Assembly: GCA_019722365.1 (NCBI GenBank)
Contig: JADFUC010000511.1
Location: 992,001 to 1,056,000 of the forward strand
Direction of reading: 5' to 3'
Source: Lithospermum erythrorhizon
Taxonomy: Eukaryota > Streptophyta > Magnoliopsida > Boraginales > Boraginaceae
DNA length: 64,000 bases
Part shown: in pieces, positions 50,101-61,027 of the stretch
Layout: the number at the start of each line of letters is the position of its first letter
Numbering within the stretch: the stretch's first letter is position 1
The notes under the pieces: generated by a model
Databases searched by the model: none
Told to the model about the DNA's origin: nothing
The model's input: the letters and a program-made list of their open reading frames with translations, nothing else
Position numbers and translations under genes: made by a program

Positions 50101-53100
50101 ACAGTGATTTTACGAAATTTAGTCGGAGCCTTCTTTCCTTCTTCAATAACCATATCAACATTTGGAATTTTAAATTCCCTCTCAAGGGGAAGAGAGTCTT
50201 CAAAATTTTTCCTGCAAAGAAGAAATGTGAAAGCAAATTCATCACAGGTTGCACCAAACCACAAGTTAACACCATTTCATGAAGCCTGAGAAGCTTTCTT
50301 GGTCAGCGTAAAGCATTCTTTTAAATCAGAAGGGGGAAATGTGTATCCTATGAATACTGTATGACCATGGTCTTAATGGAATATGCTCCAACATATGGCA
50401 AATAGCTAAGTGGCATAATTTATTCATGAGATGAGCCAAGAGCTGAAACTTTATTGCTTAGAAAAGAAATACCAACTCCTTCCCAAATAGGTAGGCAAGT
50501 TTATCTTTTGATGGTTAAACTTAACAAACTTTAAAGTCTAGTCACATGCCATTTTGATTTGAATTAAAAGTATCATGTGAACCTCATTAGACCAAAGTTG
50601 AAACAAAATTACAGCCACCAGTTAGATTAGAGATTCTAAATTTTCAACAGAAGTGACACATCTGTATGTCATAAATCTTATAAGATGTTAAGGATATTCT
50701 CAACTTATAATTTACTACGCAATATCAAAAGTAGCTCAAAAAGGAAGACAGCAGCATATCAAATAACTTTATAAATCTAGAAAATAGGAAAACTATGTAA
50801 ACGAAACATATATAGGTATCACATATAGGACACATGAAAAAAACCAATCAGGCCATTTTATACCCTTAACCATTCTCATATGAACTGATGTTGTGTCTAA
50901 GATACAGATAAAGTAATTACCTGTTCACAATGCCACCAAATAATAGCTGTCGTAACTGTGAATCACTCCCCACATTCATGTACATAGCATCAGGGCAGTA
51001 TTTCGATGCCCACCTACGAAATCTGGCAGCAGCAATTTGTTGCTCTGCTTTGGCAACTTTCTCAATTTTGGCAAGGTGGTCACGGTTAACCAAGATTCCC
51101 TCAGTTTCCATGTGTACCAGAAGCTCGCCAAATGGACGCCAATACTCCTCGTAGAAGTCAAGCATCGATCCCTTTGCAATTCCATCAACATTCCACACCC
51201 GCTTGGACAGTTTGCTTCTTAGACTTTCATAAAGCCTTAAAGTGCTTATTGAATCAAGGGCGGAGTAACAGATCCATGATTTCCGCTCTTCCCTTTGTAG
51301 TTCCTCAACAGAAGCGATGCTCGTAGTTTTACCCTCAGACCCGTCCTTTTTAATCTTCTTCTTCCCAAATATAGTTTTCATTGAAACTTTACCAATTAAC
51401 TCTTCACCAGGGCCTAGCCTTGCATCAGACATCACAGAGGGATCACCAGAAAGTGCTTCTAAAGAATAACCACCCTCTATTCTCCTTGAGGAATTCCATA
51501 ACCGGGCCATATGCATAGTGTCGGCATGAAAACCAGATAGCTTGATACCATAGTTTTCTATGACATGATTATCAAAACTGTAGTTGTGCCACACCTATAG
51601 AAAGTACAGGACATCGCTTCTCAATGGCAAAGATAATGTGGACCAAAATCAATAAAAGAACGAGCATTCAATTCAATTTACCTTTCTAATAGAAGGATCT
51701 TCAAAGAACGGAGCAAACTCAGCTAAAAGGTCTTTGCCACCACCATCAAGCAGATCTACCCAGATACAAGATTTTCCATCCCCAAAATCAGCATGTACGC
51801 CGGAATATATACTAAAGCATATGACTTCCCCGTGATCTACCGGTGTTTCGTTCTTGACCTCAATCTTGGCTACCTAATGATCATGAGGGAAACAGGGAGA
51901 ACGAAATTTGAAGAAATTGAAGAACATACTAAATGAAACAAGTCAATTTACAGATACTTTCATTTCTTGAATACCAAATAATAACACAAAATCATTGGAG
52001 CAGAATTCTTGCCTCTGTATCACAAGCATGTATGAGATGTTTGTATTGATTTGTAAGCAAGCTGACAACTTCCTTAGCAACATCAATATTATTCACAATA
52101 AGGACTTTGTCATAGATGCAGCCAAGCCTTGTTTGAAGATCGGTCGAGATAGAAGCTTTTGTGTCAGTCGTAGATTTATCAGGGAGGGAATGATTCTCGG
52201 TGCTTTTTCTACTTGGAATTCCATCTGTCGAGTCATTGTTTATGGTATTGTCATCCACTGCAAAACTTCTTTCAGTTTCTTCTTGAAATCTCTTATTTGT
52301 GTGTAATATACTGGGTTGTGCATCTATTTTCTGCACCAGCCTTGGGCTGTCGATGACCTGAAGGGAAGTTTGTTTGTTGCTTCCGTTGAGTTGATGCCTC
52401 GGATCATTTCTCCAAGGCACAGATATTCGGTCCTCAAAAGAGATGATATATGGCTTCTTTGATTTTTTACTTGGCCCATTGATGTCTCGAATGATGGGAC
52501 CTTGCACATGTCGTCTTGTGTCAATATTATCAAACTCTAAGCGCCGAGAATCTGTGTATAGATCCACACTTTTACATTGACTCTCGTCTTCCTGTATAGC
52601 TTCGAGACCAGTTCCCAGATTAGATATCCCATGATTTGTGCCAACATTATTGAACCGGCCCGAATTGTTCTTATTTTGTCTAATATATTCAGCTTCAATA
52701 AACCAGGCTGATGAACCTGACTGTCCACTACTGACAGAAGAGGAGGGCCAAGAATCACAATTTTGACGTCTATCAAATATCATTTGATGATAACCTGAGT
52801 TTTGCTCATACTTAAAGGCAGAACTAAATATGGCTGTGTAGCAGTTCAAGTCCCTAGTGCTAAGAGCTTTACAACCGTCCCGCCTGTAAAATAAAAAGAA
52901 TAACAAAAGCTAAATCGTTAGAAAAGGTTCTACCAATATTTCTAAATGATAACAGGCACACTAGCCAAGGTGATGCAAATTAGACTGCACTATCCAATAT
53001 ACTTCACATAGGCATCCAGTCCTTACGAACAAAATCTCGTGCACGACTTACTAGTTATTACATAAATTACAGTTACACCTACAAATGAAACATAATTAAA

Positions 53101-53824
53101 AGACACGACAAAAACCAAAATAAATTAGTTAGGAATCGTTTTTAACATTAAAACAAAACACAACAAATGACTTAAACCAAGACACAACATACTATTTTAC
53201 ACCTACAAAGCCGGCAAGTTCTAATACTCAGTACCAGTGAAGGGACTAGGGGTAGGGGGCAATCACTCCCCACTTTGAAAAAATAAAATTCCACTATCCA
53301 ATTTTTCAAAACTATTTCAAGAATCAGTTGGTCAATCCCTATCTTCTAATAGTTTCCCTTCTTTATCCAGTATCAATTCTCTTGAATTCAATTCGAACTC
53401 TGTTACTCTTATAGATAAGGTTACGTGCTATCCCCTCACCCCCACCCCACCCCTATATAAAAAATTCCAACTCTACTGCTGAAGACAACATATGTGGGTT
53501 CTCTCAGCAGCTTTCTTGGTATGTATGACTAGTGTGGTTTAACAAGGGTATTGCGTCATCCCGGGTTGCGGGTTCCCGTTAAAAAACATATAGCTAATTA
53601 TAAATACCCATAAGATTACATTCCAGGATTAGTGAACTAATTTCCAGATTAAATAAGTTAAAGGGCAGTAAAAAGATAAGGCCAAACCTGTGAAAAGGTG
53701 ATTTTGTTGAAAAAGCAAAAAAGGAGGTCGAAGAAGAAGAAGATAAACGAGGACGAAGGAGGAAACAGTAGGGTGGTAGAAAAGAGCAAGATGGTTTAAA
53801 GGGTTGAGTAGTTTGAGCAGCCAT
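47182..53824 (-). CDS. Plant organellar DNA polymerase I (chloroplast/mitochondrial, POP type)
   Basis: Twelve exons read leftward: 53688-53824, 52013-52883, 51682-51873, 50921-51594, 49731-50211, 49202-49297, 48815-48907, 48532-48726, 48205-48297, 47908-48120, 47741-47830, 47182-47343; 3297 nt, 1098 aa. The N-terminus (MAAQTTQPFKPSCSFLPPYC...) is Ser/Arg-rich and lacks acids, as in plastid or dual transit peptides. A 3'-5' exonuclease domain follows: Exo I ACDTE (about 332-336), Exo II HNYSFDNH (403-410), Exo III YSALDS (510-515). The polymerase domain has TETGRLSARRPNLQ (about 804-817), motif A VADYGQLELR (843-852), motif B RRKAKMLNFSIAYG and motif C IHDE (1046-1049). It replicates and repairs organelle DNA; family A, related to bacterial Pol I but without a 5' nuclease. 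A long low-complexity linker (about 46-300) is normal for the family. Exon 2 ends at a GC donor. Length is close to the Arabidopsis enzymes (about 1030-1050 aa). Confidence 0.95.
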
Positions 53825-54049
53825 TAGAGCTCCTAGCTTACTTCTGCTGCTACTTGAGCAACTCTTTGTTGATAAAGCTGCCGTCTTGATAAACTGTTAA
53901 AAATATCGAAAAAAACAAAAATATATGTTACCAAATTGGACAACCTAAATGGGACAATCTTTAAGTTGGTGGTAAAAAGTGAAAAAAACAGATTAGGGTT
54001 TTAGAGGGGTTTATGACAGCGAAAGGTTACACAGTCTCTGTGTACTTGT

Positions 54050-54092
<43 letters not shown>

Positions 54093-55119
54093 AGATAGTG
54101 AAATAAAGCAGTGTTGCGTGTTTTATGTGATTTCTTAAGACTTTGGTTTATAATTAAATTTCTTTATTTGTGAAACCCCTTATATTAATCACTCTTATGT
54201 GGTTAGCCTAAGAAAGGAATAGTTGTGGATAGGGTCCAAAAGCCCATGTCAAAATAGATAAGTGTGACTTTCATCAAATGTATTGAGTCCGAGCCCCTTT
54301 CGATAAAAATTTACAATTCTAGACTATATTTTTCTGCCCTTCAAAACTGTTTTTTCATCTATTAGAAAAAAATATAATTTTTTATTCGAGGAAATTTTTT
54401 TGACTTGCATGTTTTAATTTTCATTTAATATGTTTTTACTGTAATCTTAATATAATCTAATGAGTCTTGTGATATAAACTGATTAAACTATCAAAGAGAG
54501 TGTTGATGGCGGCGATTTATATCGTTAATGAAAAAAATATTATTCATACAGATGAAATGGGGCCAACATGGTGAAAGTTGGAACTAAGTATTTTAGTCCC
54601 AAAAGCATTTGATTTGAATCTCAAAAGCCCAAACAAATAAATAGCCCTGAGCTGTTATATACACACTCAGAAACAGTGGGGCTTGGTGTAGAAACCAACT
54701 ATTTGCCGCTATTTGCAAGTGTAGTAATTAGGAAATTTCATTAAGAGGGCAAAATTGTCATTTCACTAAAAAATTAGCCTGTATAATTGCTAATGACTGA
54801 AAAGCATTTCCAACTAATTCAGTAAATACACAAACTTTGTTCTGTATGTATCTCCTTCATAATACACTAATTCTTTGTCTTTGAATCCATATTGTTCTTG
54901 CTTCATACAACTTCACACTGCTCTGTTTCACTATGGGAGTTTCTTTTTGTTTTTTTTCTGGGTTGTGTTCAAAATTGTTTCTTTGTGTATGTTGCTTTGC
55001 ATATTATTGGAACGACTTCTTTCTGGTGTCAGGTCTGTGGAAAAAATTGAAAATTTCGAGCCACAAAGTGGTTTTGGTGATCAGTTTTGAATTAGGTGAA
55101 AGCTGTTATACAATTAAGC
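53825..55119. other. Divergent promoter region between DNA polymerase and ARID genes
   Basis: 1.3 kb between two start codons facing apart. Contains a (GA)n microsatellite at about 54053-54088, which may be in the polymerase promoter or leader, and the ARID leader, which carries upstream ATGs (for example at 54933). No other gene. Confidence 0.5.
54053..54088 (+). repeat. (GA)n microsatellite
   Basis: About 17 GA dinucleotides in a row, interrupted only at the end by GACAGA. It lies about 230 bp upstream of the DNA polymerase start codon. Confidence 0.95.
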
Positions 55120-58100
55120 ATGACGAGTACTAATGAAAAAGATGAAATTGAGAATAAAGTTGATGATGGTAATGTCGCAATAGATGTCGACAATGTGGAG
55201 GTAGGAGACAAGGCCCTGTTGGGACAAGAAGAAAATCAAGCGGATAATTCTCAGAAGATGGAGGTGGAAGAAGAGAGGCCACCAGTCTCACATGATGAGG
55301 ATGTAGATGCCAAGAAGGAGGAGGGAAAGAATTTGGTTGAAACAGATATTGGTGATCGCGAGAACCATGGTGTTAATAACGGTGTTGGTGATGATGGTGG
55401 AGAAGCTGAGGCTGATTGCATTGATGATGGTGTACCAGACCATTCTCTTAAGGAAAAAGCATCTGATGAGGTTCCTTTGCCTAATGAAAGTAAGGATAGT
55501 AAGAGTAACCCTCTAGAAAGTCAAATGGGACCCCCTGTTTTAGCTGAGGAGAGGGACGGGAATCCTGAGGAAGAAAGCAATGTTGCGACTGGAATGGAGG
55601 ATCTTGCTCCACATGTATCTGATAAGGATGAGGCGCCTGAGAAATCAAATAATGTTACTGAAGGATTGGAAGCGTCTGTACGAAATGGAACAAAAAAGGA
55701 GGAATTGAGCAATGAGTTGACCTCCATGAATGATTCCAAGGAGGATGAGTTGAAAAGGGAGCTGAAAATACCTAAAGTTGAAGAATCTAATAAAGAACCG
55801 GCTGCTGTTCGATTGGTAGTTTGTGATGAAACAAAGAGGGAGCCAGCCAGTCAAGTGAAAGAGAAGTTGGGGAAGCCAGATCTTGATAGAGCTACTGAGA
55901 CTGACTTGAGAACCCCACCTCCTTCTAGGTCATTTCTCGGTGATCCTGATGTTGATGGATATGAGTCTGGGACGGAGGAGGAGCAAAGAGAATTTGCCCG
56001 GGAGCTTGGTATTTTCCACAGAGAGAAGGGCATTGATTTCAAGCCACCAAAATTTTATCAAGAACAACTAAATTTACTTAAGTATGCCCTGATTTAAAAT
56101 AATGTATTGCATTTAAATTGGTGTTTCTGACAACTGATTACATTTGAACATCGTTATGTGGGTAGGTTATGGAGATGGGTGATCAAACTGGGTGGATATG
56201 AACAGGTTTGGAATGGTTTTATCTGTTTACTTATTATTCACTTCATTGGCAACTCAATTAGTATCATCATTTCCTCCATCTTTATTGTGCTCTCTTCATG
56301 TTATTCTGATACTATATATTGAAGCCACATGAATTTTTATCGAGAGGTTAGTGTAGTTAGTGAACAAATAGTTTAAATGAAGTTGTTCTCTTCAATATCT
56401 TTGAATCATAATTACTTTGATGTGAGGGCTTTTGTGAACTGTTTCAGCCATGCTGATCAGTGCATATCTATTCACAACCATAAACAGTTATCAATAATAC
56501 TATAATAGACAATGAAACCTGTAAAAAAAAGAACTAGTAAGTTTTAGTTAGTTCTAGCCCGTGAAAGTGCTTCATATATAATCATATTTAAGTCAATACT
56601 CTTGTTCTGATATGCTATTTGATTATTCTTTAAATCATATCATATGATGGAATTTTCTTATGCAATTACTCTTCTGGGGAAAGGATTATTTTAATGGCTC
56701 GTCTTTTGTGAAATTTTAGGTGACTTCATGCAAACTGTGGCGGCAAGTAGGGGAGTCATTTAGACCTCCCAAGTAAGTCGTCCTTGGATTTTCAGTATCT
56801 TGTTATCCATGTATTTACTTTGTATTAGTTTTATCACATCTCATTGAGTTTTCAATTTCAATCTTATTATTGATCTATGAATTTCAGATCCAATTCAAAA
56901 TTTCTGCTACGCTAAACCGTTTACAGTAAATCTGGAGGTTTTGTGATGTTGAACAGCATTGGAAATTTGCTGTTTTTTTCTGGGGAACTTTTTTTTTTTT
57001 GCTAGATCATGTTATATAAATAAATAAATAACCCTGAAATAAAATATAGATATTCAATGAAGATATTACTTGATCACAGATTATGACTTACTAGTCTTTC
57101 CAAATGCTGGTATTTCCCCATAATGAACTTTCCAAACAAGGCCGTGGTTAACTTTCAATCACTTAAGTTGCATATTGTCTTTGTTTGCAGGACCTGTACA
57201 ACAATATCGTGGACTTTTAGAGGTTTCTATGAGAAGGTATTCCCTTTTACTTTGGGTTTCTGTGAAGAATGTTGATCCTAAAAATTACAGTTATCAGAAA
57301 CTTGTAAAGGGCTTCCCGGGCAGAATGAGAGCTTATAAAGGAATCGAAACTAAGATGTATTGCAATAATTTATTATGAAGAAATGTTATTTAAGGCATAA
57401 ATCCTGATTAGTAGCTAATTCATTTTGCAACGGTTCTTGTTTGTCAATTTCTAGAACTACACCCTTAAATTAGGTAGAGACCTAGAAGGTATAAACATCG
57501 TCTCAAATGTTTCCTTTGGAAGTAGTTCCTACTATCCAAATTTAGTATTGCCATGTTCTCGATCAAATTGATTTCTGCTTTAGTAAGAGAAGGCTCTATA
57601 TCTACTTTTTCTTGTCAATCAGGCAAATAGCTGCCCTCAAATACTTTTTTCTCTTACTATTTGGTAGTCTCCATGTTCTTCATCTACTGGTAATATGTAT
57701 TTGTTGTGGCAGACTTTACTGGAATACGAAAAACAAAAAATTCTCAGTGGCGAGCTTCCTGAAATTGACTCTTCTTCAAAAGACTCTATGGTTCCTGGGA
57801 CACAGGTAATCTCATATATCGATATTGTTAAGAAGTTATGCATTTTTTTTTCCAATTTGCTTCAATCCTGAGGAGTTTATTTACAGGCTTGTAGATTGGA
57901 TATGTTACAATATCTAGTGGTTTTGAGCATAATTTTCATAGAAGTTTCTTGCATCACATAAGGAGTCTTAATTCTTTGCATTCGTCTTGGAATATTTTAT
58001 AGAAGAATACATAACCATTGCTGGCTTCATTCACAATTTGTATTTGCAGGGAGCTGTTAGTCAACCTTCAGGATCCGGCAGGGCACGTAGAGATGCAGCT

Positions 58101-60002
58101 TCTCGTGCTATGCAGGGCTGGCATTCTCTGCGGGCTTCTAATAATGGTGAGGTTGGAGATCCTATAATCAAGGTGTGTGACAGTTCTTTCTGCTTGAAAG
58201 TAATCAATATTCCCTTCTCCTGTACTCAACACTTACCTTCGATGAGGTGTTGCAGGATAAACAATCAACGATCTTGGGAAAACATGAAAGACAACTGAAA
58301 AACATAGGTATCTATGATGTATTTTAGTTTCTGGGGCATTTTTTCCTTCTATATTATCATAACTTTTCTCTCTCTTTTCAGCTATGATAAAGCGTCCAAA
58401 GCAGTCTCCCATTGAGCATGCTGCCAAAGTTGGACTCCTGAAATCAACAAAGCCACAGTTAAGATTTATCTTGATTGTTTTTCTTTTATTTATGCAAGAA
58501 TATCTGCCGTTGCTATCGTATACTACTTCTTCTTGATGGATACTTCCTCCATTTCTAAAAACATGTCATCACCGTTCGAGGGAAAGGTTTGACCTCTAAT
58601 TACTTTAAGAATATGGAGTTTTACTCCGTACTTTATAAGATGAGAAGAGCTTTAACAATGGTTTTATCCTATGCCCTATCTGAAGAAAAGCTCTTCCAGA
58701 CAAAGTGGCCAATTTTTTGGTCGTTTTTGTACTCACAATATTTAGTGATGGTTTTATCCTATTCCCTCTCTGTTGAAAAGCTCTGCCTACCAAAAACATT
58801 TTGTTCATTTTTGTAATCAGTAATCACAATGTTTTTGATTGGCAGATCGGAAACTATGGTCGTTGATGTTGGCCCTCCTGCTGATTGGGTGAAGATTAAT
58901 GTTCACAGAACTGTTAGTTTCCTTATTCATTTATAGTAGCCTCACACATATATTAGAGAGCTATTTTCATGAATATGTGACTACTTGACTATGAACAAAC
59001 TTGCAGAAAGATTGCTATGAAGTGTATGTCTTAGTTCCAGGGCTTCTGCGTGAGGAGGTACGAGACATTTCTGATAAAATGTTTCCTTCCCTATTAATTA
59101 TTTTTCACTCTTACAATTTTTGTTGAAATTGCACCATTTTCAGTATTTTCTTGAAGAGTATATGAATATCTATTGAGAAGGCCCTGAACTTGCATAATCT
59201 AAACTAACACATGCACTATGTTGTTTGTCACACACTTTCATTATAGTACCAATTCTATGTTCTATAATTGAACATAAATGATGCATGGCTAGTTTTTCAC
59301 ATGACATTAGTGTCCATTTGCTGCTCCCTCCTGGTCTCATGTTTTGAGATGATCATTCCATTATTGCTAGTGAAAACTATGTGGTGTTTCAAATTGTGGC
59401 AGAAGTCACCAATTAGTTCTCATTTGATATGAAGTGCTAGAGTTGGTGGAGTTTCCTTTGTTTGCATGGAAATGTCCATAAATAATAGTTCTGTACTTGT
59501 ATTTTTTTATGGCGAGTAATTTTTATTTAAAGTACATTTTCAATTTTTTGGTTGTTGAAACCATGGTTAAATCATTTTCATTAAAGTACATTTTCTTCTG
59601 TTACCTAATCATCTTTTGTCATGGAGATCAGGTCCGTGTCCAGTCTGATCCTGCTGGTCGCTTGGTTATTTCGGGCCAACCTGAACATCTAGATAATCCA
59701 TGGGGAGTTACTCCATTCAAAAAGGTAGCTATCTACTTGATGGGAATGTATTTCCATCTGAAATTTGCCCCATGTTTTAATGTCCTTTCTCTGCTCCGAT
59801 TTTCAACAGTGTGTAGTCTGGGTTCCTTGTATTGATACTTACATTCAGTTCTAGTGGGATCTCTACATTTCTGACTTCTTATACTTTCTCCTCCCAGGTT
59901 GTAAGTTTACCATCAAGAATCGATTCTCATCAGACTTCTGCAGTGGTTACCCTCCATGGTCAGTTGTTTGTACGTGTACCGTTCGAGCAGTCGGATAATT
60001 AA
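55120..60002 (+). CDS. ARID DNA-binding protein with C-terminal alpha-crystallin-like domain
   Basis: Twelve exons, 55120-56081, 56166-56205, 56720-56772, 57191-57236, 57713-57805, 58050-58172, 58256-58307, 58382-58457, 58846-58912, 59007-59057, 59632-59724, 59898-60002, join in phase to 1761 nt (586 aa). The N-terminal ~260 residues are acidic and disordered-looking. An ARID domain spans about 285-375 (EREF-type start, then FKPPKFYQEQLNLLKLWRWV and GGYEQVTSCKLWRQVG). The C-terminal part from about 490 (DWVKINVHRTKDCYEVYVLV to the end) resembles an HSP20/alpha-crystallin beta-sandwich. This architecture is that of the plant ARID proteins that belong to the PEAT chromatin complex (PWO-EPCR-ARID-TRB), which acts in histone modification and silencing; membership is inferred. 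The ATG at 55120 is the first in-frame ATG; upstream in-frame codons are non-ATG. Confidence 0.92.
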
Positions 60003-61027
60003 GTTGAAACCAGGTTCTGCTGCTCTTTCACACGTCTAACCATGACTTCTACCAAAGAACCTCTCCAAATTTTAGTTTATTTTTAGTCAAATCTTCTTGA
60101 TGGTGGCTAGTGATACAATTTTCGGGCTCGTTCACCACAGATACCATAACTTTGAGTTTGGCGCCTGTTTTATAGATAGTTTTTTACCTTTCTGTTCATT
60201 ACATAAGATGGTTAAACTGTATTTGATTTGTTACTGTTCTGGAGATCGTTCACAAGTGCCGTTAAGGCTCTATTTGTTAGTTTAGTGACAAATATTCATT
60301 GACAGTGATTTTACATTTATTTTTTGTGCTCTACAATTTTTATCCATGTTTTTTAAAGTCAACTAAATCAATAATAGTGCACCATTACATTCCCCTTGAG
60401 ACTTATCTCATGCTAATTCCCGGAAAAAAAGATGAACACATGTTACCTAGTCTTAACATATTTAGTACTTATAAAACACTGATATTATATTGGAGGTTTT
60501 ATTGTCCAGGTATACTCTTATCAATTCTGATATTGTACATTTTCTCACATGCATAACATTAATGCCAAACAGTTCTCACATGCTTTACAATAATGTGATA
60601 CAGAAAAAATAGAACGAGAAGTAACACTCTAGTAATATATATTCAAACAAATCATTACAAATCAGTAGAATTATTCAAGAGAGGAATAATGAAGGTTATG
60701 AAGGTCAGAAACTTATTAATAATTCATGACATTGCATTTTTAATATTAAATATGTTTTATACTAATCCGTTGACATTAGAAAATGTGGAAGCCAAGCTCA
60801 CAAACTGCTAACATGGCATAATAATCAATGAACATTTTAAGTCCTCTAATAATAGAGATATATAGTCCTATTGCAGCATGCATGTAGTACTGTATATATA
60901 GTTGAAGCTCCATTTTCAACTAAAGACATACATTCTGATTTCTGATCAGGAAATTAAGCAAAGAATTTCATTCTTTCTGCTTAGTTTTTTACACAAAAAA
61001 TATCAAGAAACGGTACTTTTCATATAG
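60003..61027. other. Spacer between ARID and subtilase genes
   Basis: 3' flank of the ARID gene and promoter of the subtilase. A TATATATAG motif at about 60893 is the best TATA candidate, roughly 135 bases before the start codon. No other feature seen. Confidence 0.5.
60893..60901 (+). promoter_or_regulatory. Candidate TATA box of the subtilase gene
   Basis: TATATATAG in an otherwise mixed context, followed by TTGAAGCTCC. The distance to the ATG at 61028 is consistent with a ~100-base leader. Confidence 0.4.

Noticed and set aside
55307..55516. Open frames overlapping the first ARID exon in other frames and on the minus strand
   Set aside because: They are shadows of the acidic, Asp/Glu-rich coding sequence, whose complement is naturally free of stops.
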